64,000 nucleotides of DNA, taken from positions 1,674,001-1,738,000 of the forward strand of contig JANFAH010000004.1 in the NCBI GenBank assembly GCA_024663395.1. Direction: 5' to 3'. Positions 1-11,900 of this stretch are shown in pieces. Position 1 is the stretch's first letter. Each line of letters starts with the position of its first letter. Below the pieces are notes generated by a model. That model worked only from the letters and a program-made list of their open reading frames with translations, made no database searches and was not told the origin of the DNA. The DNA comes from Pisolithus tinctorius. Taxonomy: Eukaryota > Basidiomycota > Agaricomycetes > Boletales > Pisolithaceae. The position numbers were made by a program, and so were the translations under genes.

Positions 1-1188
1 AACGAGTCTATACCAGCCCCAACACTGGTCACTTCAGGATGTGTCCAAGCCTACCAAACTTTAAATCTGCTGCACAGTTGGGCAAAGAGGAGACCTACGC
101 CCGTCCATATATTGATGGTGTTCCCCACTAGCCCAATCTCGGACTTACGATTCCACAACGCGAAGTAAGCTTTATAAGCGGCTTTCTCAAAGCGTTCGTC
201 ACCAGTAAGACGACTCAGAGTAGCGAACTCCAGGATCAGGGAACCCGCCCCAGCAGTGCCTGTAAAATGGTATGAATAGAAAGAACAGATACACGCCGGA
301 AGCAACAGACAGGTGCTCAATGATTCCCCATTTTCGACACCGTAGCGCAAATTAAGCTGAACCAAACCCTCTATTAGCCGCTCCGACCATTTGCAAAGAA
401 ACTCCTCACCCTCGCGTACGGAAGGCCGGTTGGTGTCGCGAATGCGGGCAAGAGCCGCGTGCCAAGATCATATGCCAGATCAAGTAACTGACCGCGATAC
501 CAAGATAGATAAAAAGGTTGTCCTGGTGTGCTAGCAAACAGATGTCCAGACAACAATCCACCCATTACGCGTATTGTGGTTTCGAAAACTTGCGGTTTCG
601 TATCGACGTCAAATGAGACTTGGTCAATTACATCTTGAACAGCACGCTGGAAACCTGGTGGGTCATCAAGTACAACCAACGTGTCCAGCACATCTATCAG
701 GGTAAGTGAGAAATTTCCGGTGACATCGTTAAACGCTATATTGGCCCTATTAAGCGGACATCAGCTTAGCCGTGAAACGCGTGGGATGACCCTACGGATT
801 CTCCCAATCTGGGCCCCTCCCCTTGCAGGACAGGGGAGAGAGCTAACCTTGTTCAACCGCCACGCTGCAAGCAGGAGATGGAGCGCATACCTCGTCAAAG
901 GGAAAAGCTGAAAGAACACGGTAAGGCCAGGTGACACAAGAATGATCCGGACGAACCTCTTGACATGTAATTATCAAAGCCATGGTACCAAAGCTCTCGA
1001 GTGGCATCTCTGAAATAGTCAAAATACGCATCTTTAAAATGGAAAATATCATACCGAAGAGAATGCTTCCGCTCCGTTGACCAAACAGTTCTACTAGCAG
1101 TCACGGCGGTGGGTCGGTCTCCGGGGGTATAGAGGACCAATAGAACGTAAGTTAGCAGAGAACACGGCCATAGCTTGCGCCATCTCAT
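1..1188 (-). CDS. HTM1: EDEM/Htm1-like alpha-mannosidase (GH47), 5' part
   Basis: Glycoside hydrolase family 47 protein of the EDEM/Htm1 branch, which in ER quality control trims mannose from misfolded glycoproteins and marks them for degradation. The first in-frame ATG is at 1186-1188; a further upstream in-frame codon is GTG. It opens with a basic stretch and hydrophobic segment ([20 protein letters not shown]), a signal peptide or anchor. Conserved blocks in order are [12 protein letters not shown], then [18 protein letters not shown] reached by splicing, [69 protein letters not shown] and [12 protein letters not shown]. At least four short introns interrupt it. The gene leaves the window on the left, so the C-terminus and part of the catalytic barrel are not seen. 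The EDEM branch is favoured over ER mannosidase I by the short leader and the YHGFDNYM block. Confidence 0.88.
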
Positions 1189-1400
1189 TGCACGAGAAAT
1201 GGCCTTCACACTTTACAATTAAAATGGCCAACCTAGTTCTTCGGGGGCAATGTGCACCACAAGAAACAACTTGTCGACATCTAAGCATTTGTCTATCACG
1301 TGACTCCCTGTGGTTGTGCATAGCATAGCAGTACGAGGCAGTACTGCAGGACAGTGTAACTAATACGAGTTCTTTTCAACGCTCGTAGGCAACAGCCAGA

Positions 1401-2656
1401 ATGACGGACGTCCCCAGCAAGCTCGGAGAATTGATGCTTCAAGGATGGGTGAGGGCCTTTGCATGCGTGGAACAATATTGACTTCAACCATTCGTACACT
1501 AAGGTCCTGACTGATAATCCTTGCCCTGCATCCGGCTGCAGGGGAGTACCACTGCTGAGATCCCCTAAGGGGCAAGAGCCCATGGTTCAGCACTGTGTTA
1601 GTTGCGATAGGTCTCCCACTGGTGAGTTCTCTCATGAGCTTCATTACATGTCCGCAGCAACAACTTCGTCGACCGTAGATGTCAGTCAGACACAATCGCA
1701 GGCTTCATCTATTGTCTCGTCAGAATCGTATGCCTCACGCCCGTCGACTCCACCCACAGAGATATTCAGCAATTTGAGTTCCCCCACATTTGCCCCTCCT
1801 GCTGAAACGGAAGAGACCAGACGTCGCCGTCAGCAGTCGGACAATGCGTCCACGGAAATTGGCAAACGGCTGTTGAAAGGATGGACTATGCTAGGTGAGG
1901 AGTGCCCAAACTCCAGATGTTACGGCATCCCTCTCGTTAGGCCCCCAACAAAAAATGGAGTTAAAGACACTCGCAAGGTATACTTGTTTTTGTTATCATC
2001 TATTGGATACTGTACCGATGACTTTCAGGAATGCGTGGCGTGTGAGACCGTGTACATGAATGAAAGCGATGCTGAGGCATTGCAGCGTCTTACTCCCACA
2101 TCTTCGTCTGCCGAACACGCCTCTGCTCATTTGACGGGCGGTCCCGGGCTGTCGATCATTGCTTCAGCTGTCGCACCCATCAGTCCGGAGGTTTGTGTAT
2201 TTGCGGACTGCTTTTCGCCCATGGTTCTGAACATGCCTTCAGCCTTTACAGCTTCCTACGCTCGATCCCACCCCACAAATACAGGTACACGACGTGCTTC
2301 GTATTGAAGCAGAATTACTCATTATTAGAAGCTAGCCATAGGAAACCCTAATCGACTTCCTGACGCACGAAACAGTCGTTTGGTACGACTACACTTCGTT
2401 CATGCCTCTCGCGCTCACATAACTTTCCAAGGTTCCGAGGCATGGTGTTGCCACACCTGATACAGCGGCTCAAGCTCTGCAACTTGCTCTTGGAGTACTC
2501 TCAGAAAAGCTTACCCTGGCATGTACAGCCCCTAGCCTAGTGGATCTTTCATCTGTTGCTGCAACTTCCGACGCGATCAACAAAGTTGCTCAAGCATTGG
2601 GACAAGTGAATCGCCTCCGACAGCAGGATTACGGTCGGAGCAGCTCATTATCGTAG
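1401..2656 (+). CDS. Double p27-autoantigen (ZNRD2/SSSCA1-like) zinc-ribbon protein
   Basis: The protein carries two copies of the zinc ribbon of Sjogren/scleroderma autoantigen p27 (ZNRD2). Copy one reads LGELMLQGW, then after a 55 bp intron (1449-1503) VLTDNPCPASGCRGVPLL and HCVSCD. Copy two reads KRLLKGWTMLGEECPNSRC and, after a second intron (1978-2028), ECVACE. Each copy keeps a CX4C and a CX2C pair. A Ser/Thr-rich linker joins them. The reading frame after about 2190 needs one or two more introns, but an Ala-rich helical tail with ALQLALGVLSEKLTLAC, AINKVAQALGQVNRLRQQD and the stop at 2654-2656 is clearly coding. The ATG at 1401 is chosen because it places LGELMLQGW directly before the first intron. 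The function of the family is poorly known. Confidence 0.8.
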
Positions 2657-2964
2657 TGTCACAGTGGGCAAACAAGGCATCATTAATGATGACTGACATC
2701 TGTAGCGATGCGAAAAATGATGTATGATAGGTGGGGATGGATTATTTCCGAGTCCTGCGATGCGTCTGTAGGACCGACTCATGGCCTGACTTGCTACAGC
2801 GAGTAGCATGAAGTAAGTTTGGATTTGGGGCCTTGAATTTAATGAGATGTGGTGGTGTGGTCAAACCCTAATCGTAGTTGGTGCATGGTTGCCTCGTGTT
2901 CTCCTGCCATCATACATATATTCTGAGGTCAGCTGGTAGTCAACATCCATCGTCATCGCCTGCG
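2657..2964. other. Intergenic, probable promoter of the next gene
   Basis: Between the p27-type protein and the next plus-strand ATG. I see no coding signal, repeat or RNA gene here. Confidence 0.5.
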
Positions 2965-4773
2965 ATGCCTTTCGATATGTTTAAGCTGTTTCGAAACCGG
3001 AGTCACCGCGGGGAAGTCCTAGCGTTGGAAGATAATGATGGTGAACGAGGTCGACGATACCTTTTGAAAAGGTCCAGCAAGGTCAGTGTACTGATTGCGC
3101 ATTGGAGCTTCTCCCTGATCTCATTTCCTCAGAGGAAGGAACCTGTGAGGGATTATCGAGTGTGGACTCCGCGTGTTATATAACGCCTGCTTTGCAGATT
3201 TTTACCCCATTGCCATCTCGTGCCCCGACGGACCCGGAGGAGTATCGAGATGGGTATGTACAAGTTCATAGCCCATCCACAGTAATGGGCGGAACCCTCA
3301 ATGCTCGACCAACAACACTAGAAGACCCCCCCATGTCGCCTTCACCACGCGACCTCTCCCATAGGTTGGAATACCCAAGGCTGCCTCATGACGACATTCC
3401 GTATGCAGAGACATATCACGAGGGGATCACTCAACGAGGGAATCCGGACGATCCTATCGTTATCAATCACTCGTCGAGGAGTATGTCCACGACGTCAAGC
3501 GACCGTACTCTCGGACACCACCGACCGAGAGCCTCGGAATACCCAGGGACAAGGATTGTAAGCAAATGGCATCGTCGTCACCGGAGTGGAGTCTGAGAAA
3601 TTTCATCATAGATCCCTCCACCTCCACGTCACCGCCCAAGAGATTATGTAGTGCAAGAAGTTGCCCCAGCCAATATCTACGGTAGTCGTCACTATGATGC
3701 TCACCCCGAGGTATAGTGATGTAGTTTTGGCAATGGATCTCTCCTTACCCTACTAAAGGCTCGTGGTATCCATCTCGCGGAGAGTTACGAGCGCGGGCAT
3801 GCTCGGCATCATCCTAAAGGACGTCCTCCGATTTACTATATTGTTCCTGGTGGAATGAATGTCGTATTTCAAGATGAGCGAGGACGTGAACTAACTAGGT
3901 GGGTCTGTGCATGGTAACGCGGCGCGATATTGACCCTCATGAAGAGTTGGAGATTCCAGTGGGCGGCGAAGGCCTGCGCCTCCGGCGCCATTCATCGTGC
4001 AAGACCCAAGTGGGCGAGAATTATACAGGTAAAGGAGTGCTGCAATGTCCTTGAGCGTGTGTTCACTTCGCCGCAGGTACGATGGCAGTCCAAATCGAGA
4101 TCCTAAAGTATTACAAATTCACACGGGCCCCACTCGGTATCCGTTTACACTTTCCTCAGTTCCTTCGTCTCATTCTCACATATCCGATATCAGCAGCCGC
4201 GGGAGAAGCTATTCTTCTCCGACGTATCACTTGGAGTCGTACAAAGGGTATAATGACCCTCGGTATGACCCTCGGCATAGCGTAGATCGCAGAGGCTATG
4301 GAAGATACGAGGGTTACGAGAACCACAGGAATCACCTCGGCCACAGAGCTCACATGGACCCAAGGGAATACGATGATCATAGAGATCGTGGAGACTACAG
4401 AAGGCATGGTGACTACAGTAGGCGCGTGGTCCACGAAATACCCCGTAACCACGGAGAGCATGAGGACCATCGGGACTATGAAGCCTATAGCAGTCACGAC
4501 CGGCCTGAGCTTGACTCTCCTCTAGCACCGCAGGGGCTTCATAGAACACACAGCCATTCTAGCCATCGGCCTTTTGGGGGGAGCCACGAAGATTTAATGG
4601 AGTAAGTGGCCTTTTTAGACGTCAACTTGTGCGCTTATTTCTTTAGGCCCCCTATCGACGACAGGAGGTCTGTAGCGACCAGAGTCTACGAGGGATCGGT
4701 TCACGGTAGTACGCATCCGGAACCGTTTGACGAAGAGATCACCGATAGGCTGGATTCTCTCCATATGACTTGA
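2965..4773 (+). CDS. Low-complexity His/Arg/Tyr/Asp-rich basidiomycete protein
   Basis: I do not recognise a named family. The start at 2965 gives MPFDMFKLFRNRSHRGE. The next exons encode a disordered Pro/Ser/His-rich stretch with NPDDPIVINHSSR. A middle part holds GRPPIYYIVPGGMNVVFQDE and a similar block PAPFIVQDPSGREL, which look like two copies of a short module. A low-complexity tract at about 4250-4520 is rich in Arg, His, Tyr, Asp and Gly (for example DHRDRGDYRRHGDY). The last intron (donor after 4600) leads to PPIDDRRSVATRVYEGSV and the stop at 4771-4773. Exon joins between 3560 and 4050 are uncertain. The gene converges with the Faf1-like gene, 132 bp away. Disordered charged tracts of this kind are common in RNA-associated and scaffold proteins, but no function can be assigned. 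Confidence 0.6.
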
Positions 4774-4905
4774 TGTTACGATGTTATCCTTCTAAGGAAT
4801 TTTTAGGTACCGCCGCCTGATGTTCCCAAGTCATACGTGGCGCGACCTTTGCGAGGTGACATACCCTGGTTGAACCTAGGGTTACATATGTTGAAGTTTC
4901 CTGAT

Positions 4906-6021
4906 TCAACCACGTTTCCGCTTTTTATCCGGTCCAGTTACAGTACTGATTTCCTCTCTGCTGAGCTTCAATACTCCGTCCTTGAACCGTCCAACACCCA
5001 TCCGTAGACCCCTTTCGTGTTTCCGCTTTGAGGACTTGACTGAGTGCGGTCCATACGTTTTCTTTAGGATAGGGTGATAATTCCCCAGATTTTTAGCCTG
5101 AATGAAGGTTGTGTGTAGGTTGAGTATGCTCTAGGAGTACACAATGAACGGAAAACGATCTTACCTCCTCCAACTGCTTCCGCGAACGGTCCTCTCTTTT
5201 TCGCAAAAGTCCATCTCGCACGCGTTTCGATGCCTTATTGTGTTCCTCCCCACGAACCAAACTTTCTCCCTTCCCCAGCTTACACTGGCCTGAGAGCTCC
5301 AAAACCCTCCCTGATAATGCCTTCTCCTTCTGCGCATGAGAAAGGCCCAATTCGTCCCTGAGCGACCCAGACAATAACTTTGTGTGTAGTAGACGGTATA
5401 GTAGGGCGTCGTTTTGTGCATTTGTCCTAGGTGTACGATGGGCACGCTTTCCACGGCAATTGTAATGCAGACAACAAACCGTTCATCCTCTGAGTGCTCT
5501 CCAGACGCCTCTTCTGGGGGTGAGACATCTCGCTTCATATCGACAACCTTAGATGACTTCACAGAGCCGGTGATGGAAGTGAGTTACGTGCTAAGAAATA
5601 TGTCCAGACCAACCATAAATGATTTTCGTGACGCTTTGTGGGTGTGTTTGTCCTTCACATGCTTGATAGCAGAATCCGTAAATACTGTCACATCTGGGGT
5701 GTGGGGCGAGCTGGCAGCGGGTCCGCCGTCATGTTCGAAGCCTGAATAATCAATGAGATGGAGATGCACGTGTGTAGCCTACAAACCTTCTTCCGGACCG
5801 CGGTGGAGGAACGAGCCTCCACGACTTTCTGACCCGTAAGAGGCATTCTGCTCTCCTGAGCGGACTGCAGGGTTTATGGTCTGGCAGCGTTCGCTATTTT
5901 TCTTCCGTTTCTTGAGCGGAGGGTTAGGAAGTTCAAACGAATTCATGAATTCTTGGCCATGAGCTTCTAACAAGCGCAAGAGCCTGTTCCTGTCGTCGTC
6001 TGAGGCCTGCGGCTTGGACAT
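4906..6021 (-). CDS. FAF1: Faf1-like pre-rRNA processing protein
   Basis: Resembles fungal Faf1 (human C1orf131), a small basic factor of 40S subunit biogenesis in the nucleolus. The start gives MSKPQASDDDRNRLLRLLEA followed by FMNSFELPNPPLKKRKK. Middle exons hold FTDSAIKHVKDKHTHKASRK and an acidic block. The conserved C-terminal core reads LLSGSLRDELGLSHAQKEKA, GRVLELSGQCKLGKGE, HNKASKRVRDGLLRKRE, then after an intron AKNLGNYHPILKKTYG, and ends GRFKDGVLKLSREEI with a basic tail KKRKRG. The stop is at 4906-4908. Length is near the family size. It is divergent from the small membrane-protein gene at 6151, sharing a 129 bp promoter. The main uncertainty is the exact name, since this family is short and diverges fast. 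Confidence 0.7.
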
Positions 6022-6150
6022 CTTGTTCGCTGCCAACCGTCTATACCAGCAACACGGCACAACCTTCGACTGCAGACCAGCTGCAGACCCGTGATTACAT
6101 CATCACCCAAGACGGAGGCGTCCCGCTTCCAAGTTCACTGGACACAGCTA

Positions 6151-6956
6151 ATGGCGAGCCGCAGGAACGCAGTTAAAGCCTCTCCAGCATCCTCTTCAAA
6201 CATCGTCATTACTGAGGAAGAACAGTGGCGTCTAGTTCGCGAAAGTGGTGTGCTGAGCAAGGTCAAGAAAGACCAAGACTCGGAAAGGTCAGCGACGGAG
6301 GAGCCTGATGATGACGGACCAAGTGCACTGGTTGAAGAAATCTTTGATGCATCAGTTTTCATAATGCCCATGACGTTCTTTCTTGTCATGATGGAGATGT
6401 ACGTCTGTCAACCGCCCTCTCCTTATCTACTCTAGAGCTCATAATGATGCTACGAAGCCTGATTCATCGTCAGTATGGGAAACAACCGAGTTTCGGTGAC
6501 GTTGCGCAGAAGTTATTGAGTACCCTCCCAAGTCCGTGTTGTTCACAATATGTTGTAGCCTCTATTTGACTTGAAGTCATAGTCATGTCTATTTTCATGT
6601 TTTACAGTAAGTCGAGTGCCCCTACTGAATGAGGGAATCTTTGACCACTCGACCAGCTATTCGCCATAAGAACTCGGTTCGTACACAGGCTGCCTTGTTC
6701 ATGTTGTCCCTTGGTGTTGGACCAAGGATGATCTGGCTCGTCAACCGGGGTTCCTGGCTAACCAACATTGCTCAGGTTTGTGGGGAGCATTCGACGTTGC
6801 CGCAGATCGTTTCGCTTACCATTTGGCACCCAGTGTCCGCAATTTGCAACTATTTGGCTTTACACCGTCCTTCAATTGAATCTGCCCCTTGCCGTTCTCA
6901 GCCTCACATTGATAGGGGTATGGACATGGTGGATGGGCTTAAAATTACTGCTATGA
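6151..6956 (+). CDS. Small DUF7719-like membrane protein
   Basis: Starts MASRRNAVKASPASSSNIVI, with an acidic, disordered N-terminal third (EEPDDDGPSAL). A hydrophobic segment FIMPMTFFLVMMEM follows, then LIHRQYGKQPSFGDVAQKLL, a segment SIFMFY, and RHKNSVRTQAALFMLSLGVG. It ends in a hydrophobic hairpin with MIWLVNRGSWLTNIAQ, then after an intron CPPFGTIWLYTVLQLNL, LAVLSLTLIGVWTWW and the stop at 6954-6956. Three or four membrane segments, the H-x-QYG block and the PP-GT-W block fit fungal proteins annotated as DUF7719, whose role is unknown. Splice sites near 6405-6470 and 6600-6660 are not certain. A role in organelle membranes would be a guess. Confidence 0.65.
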
Positions 6957-7305
6957 ACTCTATTTTTCAATCATCATAATTTTTTAATTTTCCTGGCTGA
7001 ACATCTGCATCGTTAAATGTCCTGCAACTTCACTACATATGTATCCCGAAATGCTCATGTCACCGGGACGGGCAGACCATGCCTGTCCTCGAATAATCTG
7101 CCCAATCCAAATTCATGGGGATGATGTTACTTTTTGCTCGATAATACGCCCCATGTCGGATGTGATTTTGAATCCGCAGGGCACCTTCTACGAGCAGGCG
7201 GACACAGGTGGTCTCACCCTGAGTGCGTGAAAAGAAAAGCTGTCTTCATTTTAGGTACAGGGAAACATACACATCAGATGCCATCACCCTCATCCAACTC
7301 ATGCA
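6957..7305. other. Shared 3' flank of two converging genes
   Basis: Open frames on the plus strand here run on into 7468 and overlap the real minus-strand exons. I see no independent gene. Confidence 0.5.
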
Positions 7306-8657
7306 TCAATATTTCAACCTTTGCCTAGACAGTAATGAGTTCTCGGTTGTTCTCACGCGAGGCGGTGCACGCACCCGATACGTTATGTTACGATCTTCAA
7401 GTACTTGCCTGAGCAGTCGCAGCTGCCACTTCAACCTGCGACTAATATTACGATGTATCGCACTCTGATGTAGCTCCAGTCGATCTGTGAATGCCCTGAA
7501 AACCCTGTCATCCCGCGCAAAATAATAAAGCTATCGGCTATCAGGTGAAGGTCATTGTAGTGGTCATGTCAGTTACCGACCGGTATCGGTTCGCCGCCAA
7601 TGGACTCCAATGCCATCGACCAAGCACTTATTAGCAAGAGATCGACGGTCGCGTTCGCTACGCTAGAAACAGAGGTTTTCCTGGGTCAACAAAACGAGTA
7701 AATAAATGGACTCACTAATCTTCAAGCGCCGCGATTGCATCGGCCTTACTAAGTTCTTTCGTAGCAAACTTGCGTACTGCTGCTTGTGCGGTACTCACGG
7801 GCTTACCGGCATTTCCTGTTCGAAGTGCGATTGAAACGGTGTGGACCTGGGCCCTAACCCATTTATCGCCTTCGCTCATCACAAGAGTCTGAAGGAACGA
7901 GGCAATGAGATCGCTCTGGGACTTGTGTAGTCCGTAGTCGATTGCGAGCTTCAAGTTGATTCCTAGACGTACATGAGTTTCCGGCGGCTGAGATCAAGAA
8001 CAACATACGTAGAGCTTTGAGAATAACTCTGGTCTTAGGCAATTGCATTTCACTATCCTCCAAGTGATTGATCCACCTTGAAAATGCACCTAAGAGAAGA
8101 ATGGCAACATCCCGATGTGACTGGCCGATCCGCATTGCGTGAAGAAGGGGTGTGGCGTCACCAGTTTTGTGCAGCAGGAGCTGCCGTTACGTCAGCTTAA
8201 CGTTTGGCCCGCTTGCCAAGGTCTGCACTCACTTGGAATGCACGATCGCGGACTTCCATAAGGAACATGATGTCTTTGCGTTCGACGGCCCGAAAGATCT
8301 CGAATGGCTAGGGTGTAATTAGTAGTTGCCATGCAAATATATGGGAAAGAATACCTGAGGGTCTTTCCAAGTTTTCGAGGGTGTGACAAACTTTGCGAAG
8401 GAGCTTGAAGGCGAAGAAGGTGACGCCAATGAAGAAATGCTGGTTCTCCGAGTGTGGCCACCTTGTTCTTCGGATTCCGACTGAAAGGCAGACGTGGGAC
8501 TGGAGGTTGGTGTTCGATTATCACGAAGCTGACGCGAGAAGGCTTTGGGAGCAGCGTGCTCAGCTTCACGCTGTAAGAAAGCTTGAGAAAAATCGGATAC
8601 AGTACACTTGGATTGAAAAACAGCGGACCTGTAGACGGCAGACGAGTAGGCAAGCAT
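7306..8657 (-). CDS. Conserved basidiomycete protein of unknown function
   Basis: Helix-rich conserved protein with no named function that I can give. Exons in order encode MLAYSSAVYRSAVFQSK, REAEHAAPKAFSRQL, a Ser/Thr-rich linker, SFAKFVTPSKTWKDPQ, PFEIFRAVERKDIMFLMEVR, DATPLLHAMRIGQSHRDVAI, GAFSRWINHLEDSEMQLPKT, LAIDYGLHKSQSDLIASFLQ, KPVSTAQAAVRKFATKEL, YVANATVDLLLISAWSMALE, GGEPIP, YFARDDRVFRAFTDRLE and a basic tail ending RQRLKY with the stop at 7306-7308. The blocks flow in one order across at least six introns, which supports one gene. The N-terminus is uncertain: the frame stays open upstream to about 8740 (PYGARPWLLRSKAYTEIS), and ATGs at 8753-8755 or 8842-8844 could start it through a further intron. 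It is divergent from the Dicer gene. Confidence 0.72.
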
Positions 8658-8974
8658 GGTTCGAGACTTGGTCGAGATCTCGGTGTAGGCTTTGCTACGG
8701 AGGAGCCAAGGTCGCGCTCCATAAGGAATTGAATCATTGGTGCATTGTTCACCATGTCAGTTGACCTCTGAGTCCTGTGAATAATAGCCCGACAACAGGC
8801 CGCACAGCAAGCTGAACCCCTCAGCGGGACAGCGCGTCAGTCATGATTAGGAAGGAACCCAGGACTACCTGCTGTGGCCAGCACTGCCACTGCTCTGTGT
8901 ATTATGTAATAACCCCTTTGCTAGTGAAAAACCATGCAAATTGTTAACTAACAGACCACTCGATCTTGCACTCG

Positions 8975-11900
8975 ATGCTCAGGGCTTGGAAAGACGCGTC
9001 ACAGGGGCAACCCCAGCAGCCCCGTGTGAAAGAGCAGGCCAGCTATCAGGATACCCAGTCGCGAAGAACCTGCAGTGGCGAGCCATCTTTGGTCACCGCC
9101 GATGTAGCTTCCTCTAATAGTGGTGCCGTCCTGGATAGCGTGCATGCTCTCGCCTCGGGTGTAACCAAACGCGCGAGGGATAGTGAAGATGGTGTCGAGA
9201 ACGCAAAAAAGAGGAAATGCATCTCCGAAGAGTCGATGCACCCTGGCTCATCCTCCTCACTAGTATCCCTCACGCCAAGTAAGAAGGACACACACGAACA
9301 AACCCAGACACGAAACTGTAAGTTTTAGTCCACTGGAAAGGCTCACTTTAACGGACGAGTCCCACACCAGCGATTGTTATACTGGATTCCTTCGATGGTA
9401 TGCCGGAACCTCACTTGCTCCATTCTACTCACAGCTTGATCTCGTAGACGCTATTGCGTATGCTTCTCGCTTCCTTGAATCGGCTATCGTCCGGGCTACG
9501 GTGTCCCCCAAGGTCATTTCCTCTGCTGGGAGAGTTTCTTTGTTCATAGTCGAGTATGTTGCAGTCGAATTCATTCGGAGTCCACTAACCACACGAAAGT
9601 GAGAGCGTCTCACCCGAGAGTATCACGCGAAGATTAGCAAGCGAAACACGTCTCAAGGTGGCTTGCTGCACACCGTCAATAAGTCCCGCCAGGTGGTCGA
9701 CGTTGATGGAATATCAAGTTGCGGTGTCTTCGATTAAAGTTGGCGGTATCGTAGTAGCTCTTTGGCATGCACTGACAACAACAACTTAGGCATTATCGGA
9801 GCTCCTCACGAAGGGCATTATAAACATGTCGCAATTGCGTGCTCTCGTGGTATTCGATATGACAACGTCGATTTGCACAAGCTCGACATTGATGAAAGTA
9901 ATGGAAACTTTCTACCGGCCTGAGAACGCAGATGCACGACCGATCCTTCTGGTATTATGTTCTTCTGCACGAACCGCCGATATCAGCCAACTCGAGAAAT
10001 CACTTGACGCCAAAGTTGCATCCAAGTCGGTCATGTCAAGCCTCAATAGGCTTCGACCCGTCGAGGTTGTCGTCCAATATGAGCCCCCTTCGGCTTTGCG
10101 GGATACCTGGCTCACAGAACGGATTCGTGCCATTCAATTCTGTGAACCATTACTCTCCAGGGCATTCTCAGCGGCACGCTGTGTCATGAAAGAACTTGGA
10201 CCTTGCGCTAGCGACCTCATGTGGCGTCGAGGCATAAAGGGGGATGCACTGGTTGTCGGGGACGGTGGCGGCGAGATGGCCAAGGTCACGTCTGAACTGC
10301 ACAATTTAGTCAAGGGCTGGGCCTTTTCCACGCCAAACATTAACCCATCCTCCGGAGGTTTTAACGTATCTCCGAAGTTTGCACGACTGGTTCAAATTTT
10401 AAAGGCGTGCGAGCTTTACGGCAACAAATTCCGTGGTATTATATTCGGTGGGGCTCTCTTCCTTCCATTCTTTTGCAACTGACGACGAGGTGATTGCAGT
10501 CCAAGAACGAGAGGTAGCAGCTGTTATGGTTGATATGTTGTGTATGGCCGCGCACGATTTGGGATTCTTGAGCCCTCTCGCCCTAACAGAGGAATTCCCA
10601 CTAGATAACTATCATGTTGAGGTATGTCTCCTGACACTCGTAATGGGGATGCGGTGGTAACTCTCCGACAGGATGTGTGTCACAGTTTTACTGCTGGGAA
10701 GTACAACTTGCTTGTTATTCCGAAATCTCTTGAGGACTTGGACATCCCACCCGCCTTGGTTGTGGTAAGGTGCGTTGTATACATGACTGTCAGCTTGCAA
10801 CTACTAACCATGAAAAAGATATGAAGTGCACGAGAGCCAGCTCTCCTATGCCTACTCATGTGCACGTACGGCCAGAGCTTTCGGTTCTCTGGTGCACATG
10901 GTGGAACGCGACAATGATGTCGAGCGCCGCGTGTTGTCACACTACCAACATGAGACATTCAATGAGCAGTGGATCGAGGTGGTCGCGACTGGAGGCAGTT
11001 CCTTAATTCCGCCACAGTCTTTGATAGAGAATTGTAAGCTGCCTGATGGACCGGACGAGAGCGTGGGTCCTTGCATTGAAGACCCTACAACCTCTGGTCG
11101 GTTATACGAACGGGACGCTGTCTGTGCTCTCTATCAACTTGTATCGAGCATGCCCCACCTGTCGAAGGCCTCCCCCCAGCCCCTCTTCGTTGTTAGGGGG
11201 AGTACTTGTGACGGGCATTCCGACGAGTGGATATGTGATGTCCGATTGCCTTCGGAATTGCTCGCAGAACAAATATCCGGGCCACCTCGTCCCACCCCAG
11301 CTCATGCTCGCCGTGCTGCTGCCTTCATCACTTGTGTGCGGTTGTATGAGCATGGTACATTCGATCACCGTCTCTTTCTTTATCCACGGTTACCCAGGAA
11401 GACACGGGAACTCGCAGAGGTGGAAAAAATTTCCGGGAATCGTTTCTACCCTCGCAAACGAACACGATTCTGGTCGAATTCGCTTCGCCTTTTCTCTCAC
11501 ATATGGTTTCCTGTGATTTTTCATGTTCTGGGCCATGAAAAACACGCTCCAATGTTGTTGTTGACGCGGCAACCTCTCCCGCGCATGCCTTCCTGCCGTC
11601 TTTTCATTGAAGGGGTGCCCACTGTGGTCCAAAACGTCCGGGCCGCACCTGTTGAAATCAGTGAGAATCATCTTCACGCACTTCATTTGTTTACCGTTCG
11701 TATCTGTCGTGCGATCTTAAACAAGCCGTTCGCATGTTCCGCCGATGATATGGCATACCTGTTTGCACCTCTCCGTTCGTGTGTGACAGAAGACCTCGAG
11801 TCGGCGGAATTCCGGCGGATCTTGGATTATGTGCCGTGGGACGTTGTTTTTCTGGCCGGCAAGGAGTGGGCTGTGAGGCTTGATCCAGATTTCGGCTCGT

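Noticed and set aside
1189..1209. Upstream start for the EDEM-like gene
   Set aside because: The codon at 1207-1209 is GTG; the first ATG is at 1186-1188 and gives a good signal peptide.
7039..7468. Plus-strand open frames starting MYPEMLMSPGR and related
   Set aside because: From 7306 on the minus strand encodes conserved exons (YFARDDRVFRAFTDRLE and the tail), so these frames are shadows or 3' flank.
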